Under the pieces are notes generated by a model, which was given only the letters and a program-made list of their open reading frames with translations, was not told the DNA's origin and ran no database searches. Shown here in pieces: positions 51,422 through 60,379 of a stretch of 64,000 nucleotides of DNA. A program made the translations under genes and the position numbers. Each line of letters opens with the position of its first letter. The first letter of the stretch is position 1. The DNA comes from Micromonospora kangleipakensis (GTDB lineage Bacteria > Actinomycetota > Actinomycetes > Mycobacteriales > Micromonosporaceae), in assembly GCF_004217615.1 (NCBI RefSeq), contig NZ_SHLD01000001.1:5828001-5892000 (forward strand). Direction: 5' to 3'.

Positions 51422-52015
51422 TCAGGCGCCCACCCGCTGCTCGGGCACGGTGAGCCCGTACAGCGCCATCAGCTCGGGGCTGTCCACCCGGCTGCCGTCG
51501 GCCACCGATTCACACGAGATGTCGACGATCTGGTCCTTGTGCGCCAGCAGGTAGGGCCGGGCGCCGACGTCGGCGCTGGCCAGGGTGGCGATGCCGGCCC
51601 AATGCCGGCGGCCGAAGAGCATCGGGTAGCCGCGCAGCCCGTCGTAGGTCGCGCAGACCAGCACGTCGGGGTACGGCAGCGCGGCGACCCGCCGGACCGC
51701 TTTGGCGGTCAGCCCCGGCATGTCCACGGGCACCACGACGACCGCCTCAATCCCCTCGTCGGTCAGGGCCGCCAGTCCGGCGCGGATGGAGGAACCGACG
51801 CCGGTCCCCCACGCCCGGTTGACCACCACGGTGGCTCCGGTCAGGTCCGTCGTCTCGCGGACCTGGTCGGCCGCCGCGCCCAGGACGACCACGACCTGCT
51901 CGCAGCCCGCCTCGACCATCGTGTGGATCATCCGGTTCACCAGGGGTTTCTCCCCCTGGTGCAGCAGCGCCTCGGGTCCGCCGATGCGACGTCCCCCGCC
52001 CGCTGCGATGATCAT
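51422..52015 (-). CDS. MobA/MocA-like nucleotidyltransferase (intact paralogue)
   Basis: A 197-residue nucleotide-sugar-type transferase. The nucleotide loop is IIAAGGGRRIGGPEALL. VVVNRAWGTGVGSSIRAGLA near residue 78 and VVVVPVDMPGLTAKAVRRV near residue 105 carry the metal-binding PVDMP, and RGYPMLFGRRHW near residue 140 closes the site. Such proteins transfer CMP or GMP to molybdopterin. It may serve the aldehyde oxidoreductase at 16-20 kb, whose own mobA-like gene is frameshifted. The ATG at 52015 is used; a CTG at 52033 with GAGGGGG upstream would add LNRIAG, as in homologues. Confidence 0.8.
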   Translation of the reverse strand: MIIAAGGGRRIGGPEALLHQGEKPLVNRMIHTMVEAGCEQVVVVLGAAADQVRETTDLTGATVVVNRAWGTGVGSSIRAGLAALTDEGIEAVVVVPVDMPGLTAKAVRRVAALPYPDVLVCATYDGLRGYPMLFGRRHWAGIATLASADVGARPYLLAHKDQIVDISCESVADGSRVDSPELMALYGLTVPEQRVGA

Positions 52016-52158
52016 TCCTGCGATCCGGTTCAGCTGCGCCCCCTCGACCGTGGGGACGGCACCGGCGCACCCGCGTCCGGTCCGTCCCGTCGTACGCACA
52101 ACGGGCCCAACGAGCGCCCCCGGGGCGGGGTGGCGGGGCAAAAGGGAAAATTGCCCGA

Positions 52159-53832
52159 CTATGCCGCGTCGGCGTAGCAGTCGACGATGGACAGGTCCAG
52201 CGGGAAGCGGACCGGGGTGTCGCCGAAGAGCAGCGCCGCGGCCCGCGCGCCCGCGGCGGTAACCGCCTCCGCCACCGCGTCGGCCTGCCCGGCCGGGCAG
52301 TGCACGATCACCTCGTCGTGCTGGAAGAAGACCAGCTCCGCCCTCGTGCCGGCCAGCGCCGTCCGCAACGTGGCCAGCAGCGTCGAGGCCCACTCGGCGG
52401 CCGTCGCCTGGATGACGAAGTTGCGGGTGAACCGGCCCCGGGAGCGGGCGGCGCGGGCCCGGGGCCCCTGCGGGTCCGCCCCGGCGTCCGGATCCGCCTC
52501 GTCGCCGTCGGCGAAGCCGACCGAGCCCGGCGGGCAGGTCCGCCCGAGCCAGGAGCGCACCAGCCCATTGGCCTCGCCGGTCCGCGCCGCCGCCTCGACG
52601 TAGCCGAACGCCGTCGGATAGCTCCGCTTGAGCACCGCCAGGGCGGGCACCGCCGCTCCGCCGGTCTGCCCGTACATCGCGCCGAGCAGGGCCACCTTCG
52701 CCCGGGCCCGGTCACCGGCGAAGGCGTCCCGGGCGAGCGCGGCGTAGAGGTCGCCGGCCCCACCGGCCGCCGCGAGCCGGGCGTCCCCGGAGACCGCGGC
52801 CAGCACCCGCGGCTCCAACTGGCCCGCGTCGGCCACGACGAAGGTCCAGCCGGGATCGGCCACCACCGCCCGCCGGATCACCTTCGGGATCTGCAGCGCC
52901 CCGCCGCCCCGGGTGGCCCACCGGCCGGAGACCACGCCGCCCGGCACGTACTCCGCGTGGAAGCGGCCGCCGGAGACCCAGGCGTCCCGCCACGCCCAGC
53001 CGTGCGCCGTCCAGATCCGGTAGAGCTCCTTGTACTCCAGGACCAGCGGCACCGCCGGGTGCTCCACCCCGCGCAGCACCCAGGCCCGGGTGTTCGGCAG
53101 CTCCACGCCGGCCCGGGCGAACGCCTTCAGCAGCTCCGCAGGGGAGTCCGTGTGCAGCTGCCGTACGCCGAACGCCTCGGCGATCAGGGCGGCCAGCTCG
53201 GCCAGCCGGCGGGGCGGCCCACCCACCGGGGAGGCCTCCCCCAGCAGCTCGGCGAGGATCGCGTCGTGCACCTCGACCCGCCACGGCAGCCCGGCCGCCC
53301 CCATCTCGGTGGCGATCAGGGCGCCCGCCGACTCGGCCGCCACGAGCAGGCGGAACCGGCCGGGGTGCTCGGTCGCGGCGATCCGGGCGAGCTGGTCGGC
53401 GTACACCCGGGTCAGCGCCTCGATGCCCGGGCCCGGCGGACCGGACGGCGCGTCGAAGAGCGCGCCCTGCCCGTGGCCCGGCGGCTCCGGCGCCCGCGGC
53501 GCCGGGTCGGGCGGGACCGGCGCGCCGGTCAGCCGCGCCCAGGCCGCGGCGAGCGACCGGGGCTCGCCCCACCGGCCGGCGTGCCCGAGCAGCAGCGCCT
53601 CGGTCAGCTCCACGTCGTGGCAGCGCTCCAGCCGGACCCCGGCGCGCAGCAGCGCGGGATAGACCCCCGACCCGGCGGCCCAGACCCAGCGCGGGCGCTC
53701 GGCGGCCTCCCGGGCGGCCACCGCGGCGGCGAGGTCGGCCACCGGCTCCGCCGGCCCCACGGGCCGGCCGGCGGCGTCGAGGGGTCGCAGCACTCCCCCG
53801 TCCCGCTCGTCCGCCACCACCGCCACCAGCAC
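52159..53832 (-). CDS. Bifunctional 3'-5' exonuclease / DNA polymerase A family protein (actinobacterial)
   Basis: A 557-residue PolA-like protein. A degenerate exonuclease-like N-terminus is followed by the polymerase region: GGALQIPKVIRRAVVADPGW near residue 310, motif A VVADAGQLEPRVLAAVSGD near residue 333, motif B RAKVALLGAMYGQTGG near residue 380 and motif C FFQHDEVIVHCP near residue 510. The catalytic Asp residues of A and C are kept, although motif A reads DAGQLE instead of DYSQIE. It lacks the 5'-nuclease domain and is shorter than PolA. It may act in repair. The GTG at 53832 is inferred; a ribosome site is weak. Confidence 0.82.
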   Translation of the reverse strand: MLVAVVADERDGGVLRPLDAAGRPVGPAEPVADLAAAVAAREAAERPRWVWAAGSGVYPALLRAGVRLERCHDVELTEALLLGHAGRWGEPRSLAAAWARLTGAPVPPDPAPRAPEPPGHGQGALFDAPSGPPGPGIEALTRVYADQLARIAATEHPGRFRLLVAAESAGALIATEMGAAGLPWRVEVHDAILAELLGEASPVGGPPRRLAELAALIAEAFGVRQLHTDSPAELLKAFARAGVELPNTRAWVLRGVEHPAVPLVLEYKELYRIWTAHGWAWRDAWVSGGRFHAEYVPGGVVSGRWATRGGGALQIPKVIRRAVVADPGWTFVVADAGQLEPRVLAAVSGDARLAAAGGAGDLYAALARDAFAGDRARAKVALLGAMYGQTGGAAVPALAVLKRSYPTAFGYVEAAARTGEANGLVRSWLGRTCPPGSVGFADGDEADPDAGADPQGPRARAARSRGRFTRNFVIQATAAEWASTLLATLRTALAGTRAELVFFQHDEVIVHCPAGQADAVAEAVTAAGARAAALLFGDTPVRFPLDLSIVDCYADAA

Positions 53833-53893
53833 GAACGCGATTCTGCCCCGCCCCTGCGACAGTCCACCCCGCGCCGTCGCCGGAACGCTCCCT

Positions 53894-53943
53894 TGCACAC
53901 CGAGAGTGGCCGTCCCTGCCGGAATGGCCACTCTCCGCGTGCA
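53894..53943. terminator. Strong terminator after the NgcEFG-like operon
   Basis: GAGAGTGGCC (53902-53911) and GGCCACTCTC (53926-53935) are perfectly paired, and outer bases from TGCAC (53894) to GTGCA (53943) extend the stem to 18 bp with two mismatches. Confidence 0.75.
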
Positions 53944-53965
53944 GCCGCGCCCCCGCGGCGGCGGG

Positions 53966-54922
53966 TTACTTCCCGACGCCGGCCGTCAGGCCGGACTGGA
54001 CCTGGCGCTGGAAGACGATGTACACGATCAGCACCGGGAGCATCGCCATGGTGACCCCGGCGAAGAGGCCGGACCAGTCGGACTTGTAGCCCTGGTTGAC
54101 CGAGAGCTCGATCAGCCCCTGGGCGATCACCTGGTGCTTCGGCTCACCGGACACCGACTGCATGAGCAGGGTCGGCAGGTACCACTGGTTCCACTGGCCG
54201 AGCACGTTGAAGATGCCAATGCTGATCAGGCCCGGCTTGGCCATCGGCAGCATGACGCTGAAGAACGACCGGGTGTGCGAGGCGCCGTCGACCATCGCCG
54301 CCTCGGCGATCGAGTGCGGCAGCGTCCGGAAGAACGAGTGCATGAAGAAGACGGTGAACGACAGCGACCAGGCCACATAGACCAGAATCAGCGTGGCGTG
54401 CTTGTTCGGGCCGAGCAGCGGAAACACCACGTTCATGTTGTAGACGCCCTTGAACAGTGGCACCGCGGCGAGGTAGACCGGCAGAGTCAGCCCCGACAGG
54501 AACATCCAGTAGATCAGCCGGTTGCCCCGGAACTCGTAGCGGGCCAGCGCGTACGCCGCCATCGAGCCCAGCAGCATCGTCAGGGTCACGCTGAAGACGA
54601 GCACGAGCAGCGTGTTCAGGAAGAAGCTGTCGATCCCGGCCGTCCAAGCCCGGGCGAAGTTGTCCCACTGCAGCGACTCAGGGATCAGCGACAGCGGCTC
54701 GCGGATCACCTCCGAGTCGGTCTTGAGTGCGGACATCACCACCCAGAACAGCGGGTAGACCACCATGACCGCCCACACCGCGAGAAACAGGTGCGAGAAG
54801 CCGTTGAATATCCGGCCGCCGATGCTGTAGGCGGCGGCTCCCGCCCGTCGGCCCGTTGCCGGACCGGCCGGCGGCACCGCATCGGGTCGCCTCTGGCCGG
54901 AGGTGTGGGTCACCGTGCTCAT
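53966..54922 (-). CDS. ngcG: Amino-sugar ABC transporter permease, NgcG-like (MalG type)
   Basis: A 318-residue permease with six helices after a ~35-residue cytosolic start. The EAA loop is IAEAAMVDGASHTRSFFSVM near residue 203, and the end is FQRQVQSGLTAGVGK. GAGGAGG lies before the ATG at 54922 and overlaps the stop of the preceding ngcF (TGAGGAGG). It pairs with NgcF to carry N-acetylglucosamine or chitobiose delivered by NgcE. There is no ATPase in the operon, as in Streptomyces ngcEFG, where a shared MsiK-type ATPase is used. Confidence 0.82.
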   Translation of the reverse strand: MSTVTHTSGQRRPDAVPPAGPATGRRAGAAAYSIGGRIFNGFSHLFLAVWAVMVVYPLFWVVMSALKTDSEVIREPLSLIPESLQWDNFARAWTAGIDSFFLNTLLVLVFSVTLTMLLGSMAAYALARYEFRGNRLIYWMFLSGLTLPVYLAAVPLFKGVYNMNVVFPLLGPNKHATLILVYVAWSLSFTVFFMHSFFRTLPHSIAEAAMVDGASHTRSFFSVMLPMAKPGLISIGIFNVLGQWNQWYLPTLLMQSVSGEPKHQVIAQGLIELSVNQGYKSDWSGLFAGVTMAMLPVLIVYIVFQRQVQSGLTAGVGK

Positions 54923-54935
54923 CGTCCAGGCCTCC

Positions 54936-55877
54936 TCAGAACTCGATCCGGTCACGACGGGTAATCCTCAGCTGGAGGGCGGCCAGCAGGATGGTGAAGA
55001 TGGCCAGCGCCACGGCGATCGCGCAGGCGTAGCCGAACTGGCCTTTCTGGAACGCGTTGAACTGGATCACCGAGGCGAAGATCTCGCTGGCGTGGTTCGG
55101 GCCGCCCTGGCTCGGCGTCATGACGAAGACCAGGGCGTACATGTCCAGGGCGATGAAGCCCAGGTAGACCCAGGCGACCGAGATGGTGTCCCGGAGCAGC
55201 GGCAGGGTGACCCGGAAGAACGTGTGGAACCGGCTGGCCCCGTCGAGGATCGCCGCCTCGTAGATGTCCTTCGGGATCGACTGCATGGCCGCGGAGAAGA
55301 GCACCATGTAGAAGCCGGCGCCGCTCCACACCGCGATGAGCAGCAGCCACCAGAGCACCGCCGGCACGCCGAGGAACGGCTCCGGGTCGGCGGTGAAGGC
55401 GAGCGGGTTCTCCGCGTCGACCAGCCCGATCTTGATGAGCAGGCCGTTGATCAGGCCCTGGCTGTCGGTCCGGTAGATCTGCTGCCACATCACGGCGATG
55501 ACCACCAGCGACAGCACCTGCGGGAAGAAGAAGATGACCTTGTAGAGAGCGGAGCCGAACACGCCCCGGATGCCGGCCCTGTCCTCGCGTCCGCCCACGT
55601 TGAGCAGGAACGCGAGGAACAGGGCCAGCGCGATCGTGAACAGCGGCACGGTGACCAGGAAGAACACGTTGTGCCAGAAGGCCTTCCTGATCAACTCGTC
55701 CGACAGCAGCCGGACGTAGTTGTCAAGACCGACGAAGTGCTGGGAGTCCGAGTACCCACCCCAGTCGGTCAGCGAGTAACCCGCCGCCTGCACGAAGGGC
55801 CACACCACGTAGAAGAGGTACAGCGCAACCGGCAGGGCCAGGAAACCCGTGACGAAACGCGCAACACCATGCCGCAT
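54936..55877 (-). CDS. ngcF: Amino-sugar ABC transporter permease, NgcF-like (MalF type)
   Basis: A 313-residue permease. ALPVALYLFYVVWPFVQAAGYS forms the first helix, FFFPQVLSLVVIAVMWQQIY lies in the middle, and the EAA loop is IYEAAILDGASRFHTFFRVT near residue 219. LALFLAFLLNVGGR near residue 85 is typical of the Ngc group. It follows ngcE by about 32 bases. The ATG at 55877 is used; an upstream GTG at 55883 is possible. It is the second gene of the ngcEFG-like transport set. Confidence 0.82.
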   Translation of the reverse strand: MRHGVARFVTGFLALPVALYLFYVVWPFVQAAGYSLTDWGGYSDSQHFVGLDNYVRLLSDELIRKAFWHNVFFLVTVPLFTIALALFLAFLLNVGGREDRAGIRGVFGSALYKVIFFFPQVLSLVVIAVMWQQIYRTDSQGLINGLLIKIGLVDAENPLAFTADPEPFLGVPAVLWWLLLIAVWSGAGFYMVLFSAAMQSIPKDIYEAAILDGASRFHTFFRVTLPLLRDTISVAWVYLGFIALDMYALVFVMTPSQGGPNHASEIFASVIQFNAFQKGQFGYACAIAVALAIFTILLAALQLRITRRDRIEF

Positions 55878-55909
55878 GGTCACTCACTTCTCTAACTGAT
55901 CGGGGTCGG

Positions 55910-57322
55910 TCAGGCCGTGCGGGTCTGCTTCTTGATCGAGGAGTCCTTGGCGACCTTGTCCGCGGCCGCCTGCATCTTGTCCACAAACTGCTGCGCGGTG
56001 AGCCGGCCGGCCATCAGCTCCTCGGACAGGTTCTGGCTCTCCTTGTCCAGGTCGGCGTAGAAGTCCGGGAACTTGACCGAGATCAGGTCCGAGGTGGCGT
56101 TCTTCATCAGCGTGTTCGCGGACGCCAGCGCCGTGTCCTGCACGTTGTCGCCGGAGCCCTTGGTGGAGGCCAGCGACTTGGTCAGCTCCGCGAACTTCGC
56201 CGAGCCGGCCTTGGACAGGATCGCCCGCAGGAACTCCTTGGCGGCTTCCTTGTTCGGCGCCTTGCTCGGCACCACGAAGCCCTCGCCGGATCCGGCGTAC
56301 ACGTCCTTGGCCGCCTTGTCGCCCGGCTTCGACCAGTAGTCGGAGAGGGTCAGCTCGAATCCCGGCGGGATGGTGGCGGACATCTCGTTCTTCAGCCAGG
56401 TGCCGACCTGGATGAACGCGGCCTTGCCGTCGAGCCAGGCCTGCTGCGACTGGGTGTGGTCGAGCTTGCCCGGCAGCAGCAGCCGGTCCTTGACCAGCTT
56501 CTCCCACGGCTCCAGCGCCGCGACGATGCCGTCGGCCTTCCAGGCGTTGTCCTTCAGGTTGTCGATGTCGATGACGGCCTGCTTGCCGACCGCCTTCCAG
56601 ATGCTCGCCATGAGCGCCCAGCGCGGGTAGTAGCCGTGCACGGCGTCGTGGACGTAGGGCGCCATGCCCTTCGCCTTGATCTTCGGGGCCAGGGCGAAGA
56701 ATTCGTCCCAGGTCGTGGGCGCCTGCCAACCCTCCTTCTTGAACAGGGCCGCGTTGTACCAGTTGCCCCACACCGTGTACGCCACGTTCACGACGTAGAA
56801 CTTCCCGTTCTGGGTGCCGTCGCCGACCGTGCCCGGCAGCAGCGTGTCGGCCACCGTGCCCTCGCCGTCCCACGCCGGCGCGGTGAGCAGGTCGTCGAGC
56901 GGCTCGATCGCGCCCTCGTTGATCAGGGTGCTGCGGTCCATGCTGTCCGCGCCCGAGTTCATCACCAGGTCGCTCGGCTGGGTCGCCATCTTCGGCTGCT
57001 CTTCGGTCTTGATCTTCTGGGTGGAGCTCATGTTGACCGTGATGTTCGGGTGCTTGGCGTTGAAGACGACCTTGTCTTCCTTGGCCCACTGGTCACCGAG
57101 GCCGCCGTTGAAGATGACCACCTTGACGGCGCTGCCGTCCTTCACGCCGAACGGGTTGTCCTTGCTCTTGGCGGCGCCGGTGTCGTCGGACTTGCTCGGC
57201 TCGCTGCCGGCGCAGGCGCTGAGCAGGCCGGCGGCCGGGGTGGCGAGCAGGCCGGCCGCGGCGGCCCGCCGCAGCAGGGTCCGGCGGCTGAGGTCGCCGA
57301 GGTTCTCGGGGGTAATCGACAT
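55910..57322 (-). CDS. ngcE: N-acetylglucosamine/chitobiose-binding lipoprotein, NgcE-like
   Basis: A 470-residue binding protein. The signal has the twin-arginine SRRTLLRRAAAAG and the lipobox LLSAC near residue 37, so it is likely exported folded by Tat and lipid-anchored. VVIFNGGLGDQWAKEDKVVF near residue 68 and SDLVMNSGADSMDR near residue 115 are typical of the NgcE group. It captures GlcNAc or diacetylchitobiose from chitin breakdown. AAGGAGAG precedes the ATG. The upstream SIS and RpiR genes, 26 bases away, belong to the same transcript. Confidence 0.85.
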   Translation of the reverse strand: MSITPENLGDLSRRTLLRRAAAAGLLATPAAGLLSACAGSEPSKSDDTGAAKSKDNPFGVKDGSAVKVVIFNGGLGDQWAKEDKVVFNAKHPNITVNMSSTQKIKTEEQPKMATQPSDLVMNSGADSMDRSTLINEGAIEPLDDLLTAPAWDGEGTVADTLLPGTVGDGTQNGKFYVVNVAYTVWGNWYNAALFKKEGWQAPTTWDEFFALAPKIKAKGMAPYVHDAVHGYYPRWALMASIWKAVGKQAVIDIDNLKDNAWKADGIVAALEPWEKLVKDRLLLPGKLDHTQSQQAWLDGKAAFIQVGTWLKNEMSATIPPGFELTLSDYWSKPGDKAAKDVYAGSGEGFVVPSKAPNKEAAKEFLRAILSKAGSAKFAELTKSLASTKGSGDNVQDTALASANTLMKNATSDLISVKFPDFYADLDKESQNLSEELMAGRLTAQQFVDKMQAAADKVAKDSSIKKQTRTA

Positions 57323-57348
57323 CTCTGTCTCTCCTTGTGGTGTCCGGG

Positions 57349-58098
57349 TCAGGCGGTCCGCCGGAGGCGCCCGGCGTACCGCGACTCGAGGGCGAGGTTG
57401 TGCTCGTCCCCACCGGGGACGTTGGCGGAGAGGTAGATAGGGGGTACCTCCCCGGCCTGGTGGAACCGTCGTACGACCTCGGCGGTCAGCAGCTGCGCCA
57501 GCAGCGCCGCGGTGACCGAGGAGACCGCACAGACCGCGCCGCCGCCCTCGAGCGGCAGCAGTGCATCGCCGTACGGCGCGCCGTTGTCCAGCACGACGTC
57601 GGCGAGGTCGGCGAGCCGGTGCCCGGACGGGTGCCGCGGGGCGACCCGAGCGGTGTGCTCGACCGAGGTGACCGCGATCAGCGGATGGCCGTGCTCCTTG
57701 ACCAGCGTCGCCAGCTCGACGACCGAGCCGTTGATGCCGGACTGGGAGGCGACCACGAACACGTCCCGCGGGTGCGGGGCCGCGAGCGCGTAGAGCTGGT
57801 GCGCGACGGCCGGGTCGCGTTCCAGCTTGGGGTCGGCGAGCACGTCGCGGGGCGCGTCGCCGTGCAGCACCAGGTCGTGCAGGGAGAGCCGGTTGGTGGG
57901 GACCAGCCCGCCGGCCCGGGCGACCAGCTCGGCTGCGAACGCCTCGGAGTGCCCCGCGCCGAAGCCCTGGAGGACCCCGCCGGCCCGCAGCCCGGCGGCG
58001 ATCAGGTCGGCCGCCCGGTCGACCGCCTCGGCCTGGGTGTCGACCAGGCGGTCGAGCATCGGGCGGACGGCGTCCGCGTACCGCTGTGCGCTGATCAT
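57349..58098 (-). CDS. SIS-domain sugar isomerase-like protein (UPF0309 type)
   Basis: A 249-residue protein with one phosphosugar-isomerase domain: GVLQGFGAGHSEAFAAELVA near residue 41, VFVVASQSGINGSVVELATL near residue 114 and VTSVEHTARVAPRHPSG near residue 143, plus AVSSVTAALLAQLLTAEVV near residue 190. Such proteins act on amino-sugar phosphates, for example deaminating or isomerising GlcN-6-P-like compounds. Its ATG overlaps the RpiR stop (ATGA). With NgcEFG downstream it suggests that imported amino sugars are processed in the cytosol. Confidence 0.85.
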   Translation of the reverse strand: MISAQRYADAVRPMLDRLVDTQAEAVDRAADLIAAGLRAGGVLQGFGAGHSEAFAAELVARAGGLVPTNRLSLHDLVLHGDAPRDVLADPKLERDPAVAHQLYALAAPHPRDVFVVASQSGINGSVVELATLVKEHGHPLIAVTSVEHTARVAPRHPSGHRLADLADVVLDNGAPYGDALLPLEGGGAVCAVSSVTAALLAQLLTAEVVRRFHQAGEVPPIYLSANVPGGDEHNLALESRYAGRLRRTA

Positions 58099-59063
58099 GA
58101 GGCGGCCCCCTTCGCGGCCTTGTGCCCGTCGACGGCCTGGGCGGTACGCCGGAAGGCCGCGTGGGCGCGGTCGTGGGTCCGCTGCGCCACCGCGATGTAG
58201 AGCAGGTCGAGGACGACGAGCTGGGGATGCCGGGCGGAGAGCGCGTCCGGTCGGAAGGTGGTGGCCTGGCTGGCCGTGACCAGCACGATGTCGGCGAGCT
58301 CGGCGAGCGGCGAGCGGGGGAAGCCGGTCAGTGCGACGGTGGTGGCGCCCCGGCTGCCCGCCTCGGCGAGCATCTCGATGGTCTCCCGGGTCTGCCCGGT
58401 GTGCGAGATGCCGAGCGCGACGTCCCCGGCGCCCAGCAGCGCGGCGCTGGCCAGGCCCTCGTGCACGTCGCTCCAGGCCCACGCGGCCACCCCGATGCGG
58501 TGCAGGCTGAACTGCATCTCCTCGCCGACCAGGGCGCTGCCGCTGGCGCCGAAGATGTTCACCCGGCTCGCCCCGGCGATGGCCACCGCGGCCCGCTCCA
58601 CCTCGGCGAGGTCGAGCAGCGCGGCCGTGTCGTGCATGGCCCGGGTGTCGGCGGCCATGATCTGGTCCAGCACCCGGGTCAGCGGGTCGCTGGGCTGAAT
58701 CTCTCGTCCGATGTCGACCGTCCAGCCCGCCGACCGGGCCCGGCCGGTCTCCGAGGCGATGCCGAGTCGCAGGTCGGCGTAGCCCTCGAAGCCCATCGCC
58801 CGGCAGAACCGGGTGATGGTCGCCGGTGAGGTGCCGCTGCGCTCGGCCAGCTCCACGATGGTGGCCCGGGCCGCCGCCTCCGGATCGCTGAGCACGTGCT
58901 CAGCGACCCGGCGCAACGCCCCCGTCAGCTCCCCCGCCCCGGCCCGGACCCTGGCCAGCACCCCGTCCGCGGAGACGGCCACCGCGCTCGGCCGGTCGAC
59001 CGCGTCGGCGTCGACCACCGCGTGCAGGTGCAACGCGGGGGTGTCCACCTCGTGATCAACCAT
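58095..59063 (-). CDS. MurR/RpiR-family transcriptional regulator
   Basis: A 322-residue regulator. The N-terminal HTH_6 is ATIVELAERSGTSPATITRF followed by CRAMGFEGYADLRLG (about residues 66-100). The C-terminal SIS domain has VNIFGASGSALVGEEMQ near residue 168 and DVALGISHTGQTRETIEML near residue 213. RpiR proteins sense phosphosugars and control nearby sugar genes. It heads the operon with the SIS, ngcE, ngcF and ngcG genes and is divergent from the BadF-type kinase, with an AT-rich control region between. AAAGG precedes the ATG. Confidence 0.88.
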   Translation of the reverse strand: MVDHEVDTPALHLHAVVDADAVDRPSAVAVSADGVLARVRAGAGELTGALRRVAEHVLSDPEAAARATIVELAERSGTSPATITRFCRAMGFEGYADLRLGIASETGRARSAGWTVDIGREIQPSDPLTRVLDQIMAADTRAMHDTAALLDLAEVERAAVAIAGASRVNIFGASGSALVGEEMQFSLHRIGVAAWAWSDVHEGLASAALLGAGDVALGISHTGQTRETIEMLAEAGSRGATTVALTGFPRSPLAELADIVLVTASQATTFRPDALSARHPQLVVLDLLYIAVAQRTHDRAHAAFRRTAQAVDGHKAAKGAAS

Positions 59064-59260
59064 GGGACGCCTTTCGGAAAAGAGTGTTAACTGTTAGTGG
59101 TAAAAGTTCTTACTGAAGGGCCCTCCGTGTCAAGGCCGTGGGCGAAGTTTTCAAACTGTTACCTGGCGCACAGCGCCCGACGCGCTCGCCAATCTTGCCT
59201 CGGGGAGCCGGGCCGACCAGCATGAAGGCCGCCAGCAGCGACCCCAGGGAGGCCCACCGG
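59064..59260. promoter_or_regulatory. Divergent control region of the amino-sugar genes
   Basis: Unlike its surroundings this stretch is AT-rich. It holds GTTAAC with AAAAGTTCTTAC close to the RpiR start and the perfect palindrome AGTTTTCAAACT (59146-59157). Either could be an RpiR operator. The kinase start (59261) has GGGAGG eight bases upstream. Confidence 0.5.
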
Positions 59261-60250
59261 ATGTCCGGCATCGTCGTGGTCGGTCTCGACGTCGGAGGTA
59301 CGTCCACCCGGGCGGCCGCGCTGAGCCTCGACGGCGTACGCCTCGGCTCCGGCCGGGCCGGCGGCGGCAACCCGACCAGTCACGGCGCCGACCGGGCGGC
59401 GGCCGAGCTGTCGGCCGCGCTGCGCGCGGCGCTCGCCGAGGTGGACCCGTCCCGGGTGCGCGCCGGCGCGATCGGGCTGGCCGGCGCGGGCCGGCTGCTC
59501 GCCGACCCGGCGGGCCGGGCGGCGTTCGACCGCGCCTGGCACGACGCCGGCCTGCGCTGCCCGTACGCGGTGCACGGCGACGCCCTCGTCGCGTACGCCT
59601 CGGGCACCGCCGTCCCGGACGGCACCGTGCTGATCGCCGGGACCGGCGCGATCGCCGCCCAGGTACGCGACCTGCGCCTGGACCGCACCGCGGACGGGCA
59701 CGGCTGGCTGCTCGGCGACGCCGGCTCCGGCTTCTGGCTCGGCCGGGAGGCGGTCCGGCGGCTGCTGACCGACCTGGACCGGGCCCGCCCGCCGGGCGTC
59801 CTCGCCACCCGCGTGCTCGCCGAGCTGACCGGCACCGCCGAGGTGGCGGCCCGCCCCCGGGCGACCGCCGAGGCGGTGGTGCAGGCGGTGACCCGCCGCC
59901 CGCCGGTGGAGCTGGCCCGGCTCGCCCCGCTGGTGGTGGCGGCCGCGGCCGACGGTGAGCCGGCCGGCCTCGACCTCGTCGCCGAGGCCGCCGCGCTGCT
60001 CGCCGAGAGCGTGACCCGGATCCGGCCGGCCGGGGTGAGCGACCCGTTGGTGGTCGGCGGCGGGCTGCTCACCGGCGACACCCCGCTCGCCGCGGCGGCC
60101 CGCGCCGAACTGGCCCGCCGTTGGCCGGACGCGCCGCTGCGCACGGCCGGCGACGGCGCCGCCGCGGCGGCCTGGCTCGCCGCCCTTGACCTGCCCGAGG
60201 TGTCGGATCCGACCGCGCTGCACGCGGTGCTGGTCCCGCCGCCGGCCTGA
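59261..60250 (+). CDS. BadF/BadG-type N-acetylglucosamine kinase-like protein
   Basis: A 329-residue ASKHA kinase. VVGLDVGGTSTRAAALSLDG near residue 6 is the phosphate-1 loop. GTVLIAGTGAIAAQVRD near residue 120 and GHGWLLGDAGSGFWLGREAV near residue 146 are typical of bacterial GlcNAc kinases of the BadF group. VVGGGLLTGDTPLAAA lies near residue 263. It would phosphorylate GlcNAc taken up by NgcEFG. The ATG at 59261 is preferred to upstream starts because GGGAGG precedes it and the domain begins there. It is divergent from the RpiR operon. Confidence 0.85.
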   Translation: MSGIVVVGLDVGGTSTRAAALSLDGVRLGSGRAGGGNPTSHGADRAAAELSAALRAALAEVDPSRVRAGAIGLAGAGRLLADPAGRAAFDRAWHDAGLRCPYAVHGDALVAYASGTAVPDGTVLIAGTGAIAAQVRDLRLDRTADGHGWLLGDAGSGFWLGREAVRRLLTDLDRARPPGVLATRVLAELTGTAEVAARPRATAEAVVQAVTRRPPVELARLAPLVVAAAADGEPAGLDLVAEAAALLAESVTRIRPAGVSDPLVVGGGLLTGDTPLAAAARAELARRWPDAPLRTAGDGAAAAAWLAALDLPEVSDPTALHAVLVPPPA

Positions 60251-60379
60251 CGGCCCTGCCGGGGACCGGCGCGGGTCGTCCGGGGCCGCGGTCGGCTGCG
60301 GACGCCGTCGGGCTGCGATGCGGGGTCGGCGACGCTCCCGCGCCGGGGCAGGACGCAGCGCACCCCGTCCGGCGAGCTG
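60251..60379. other. Short intergenic region
   Basis: GC-rich, with no recognised RNA, promoter or terminator, between the kinase and the convergent AHSA1 gene. Confidence 0.4.
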
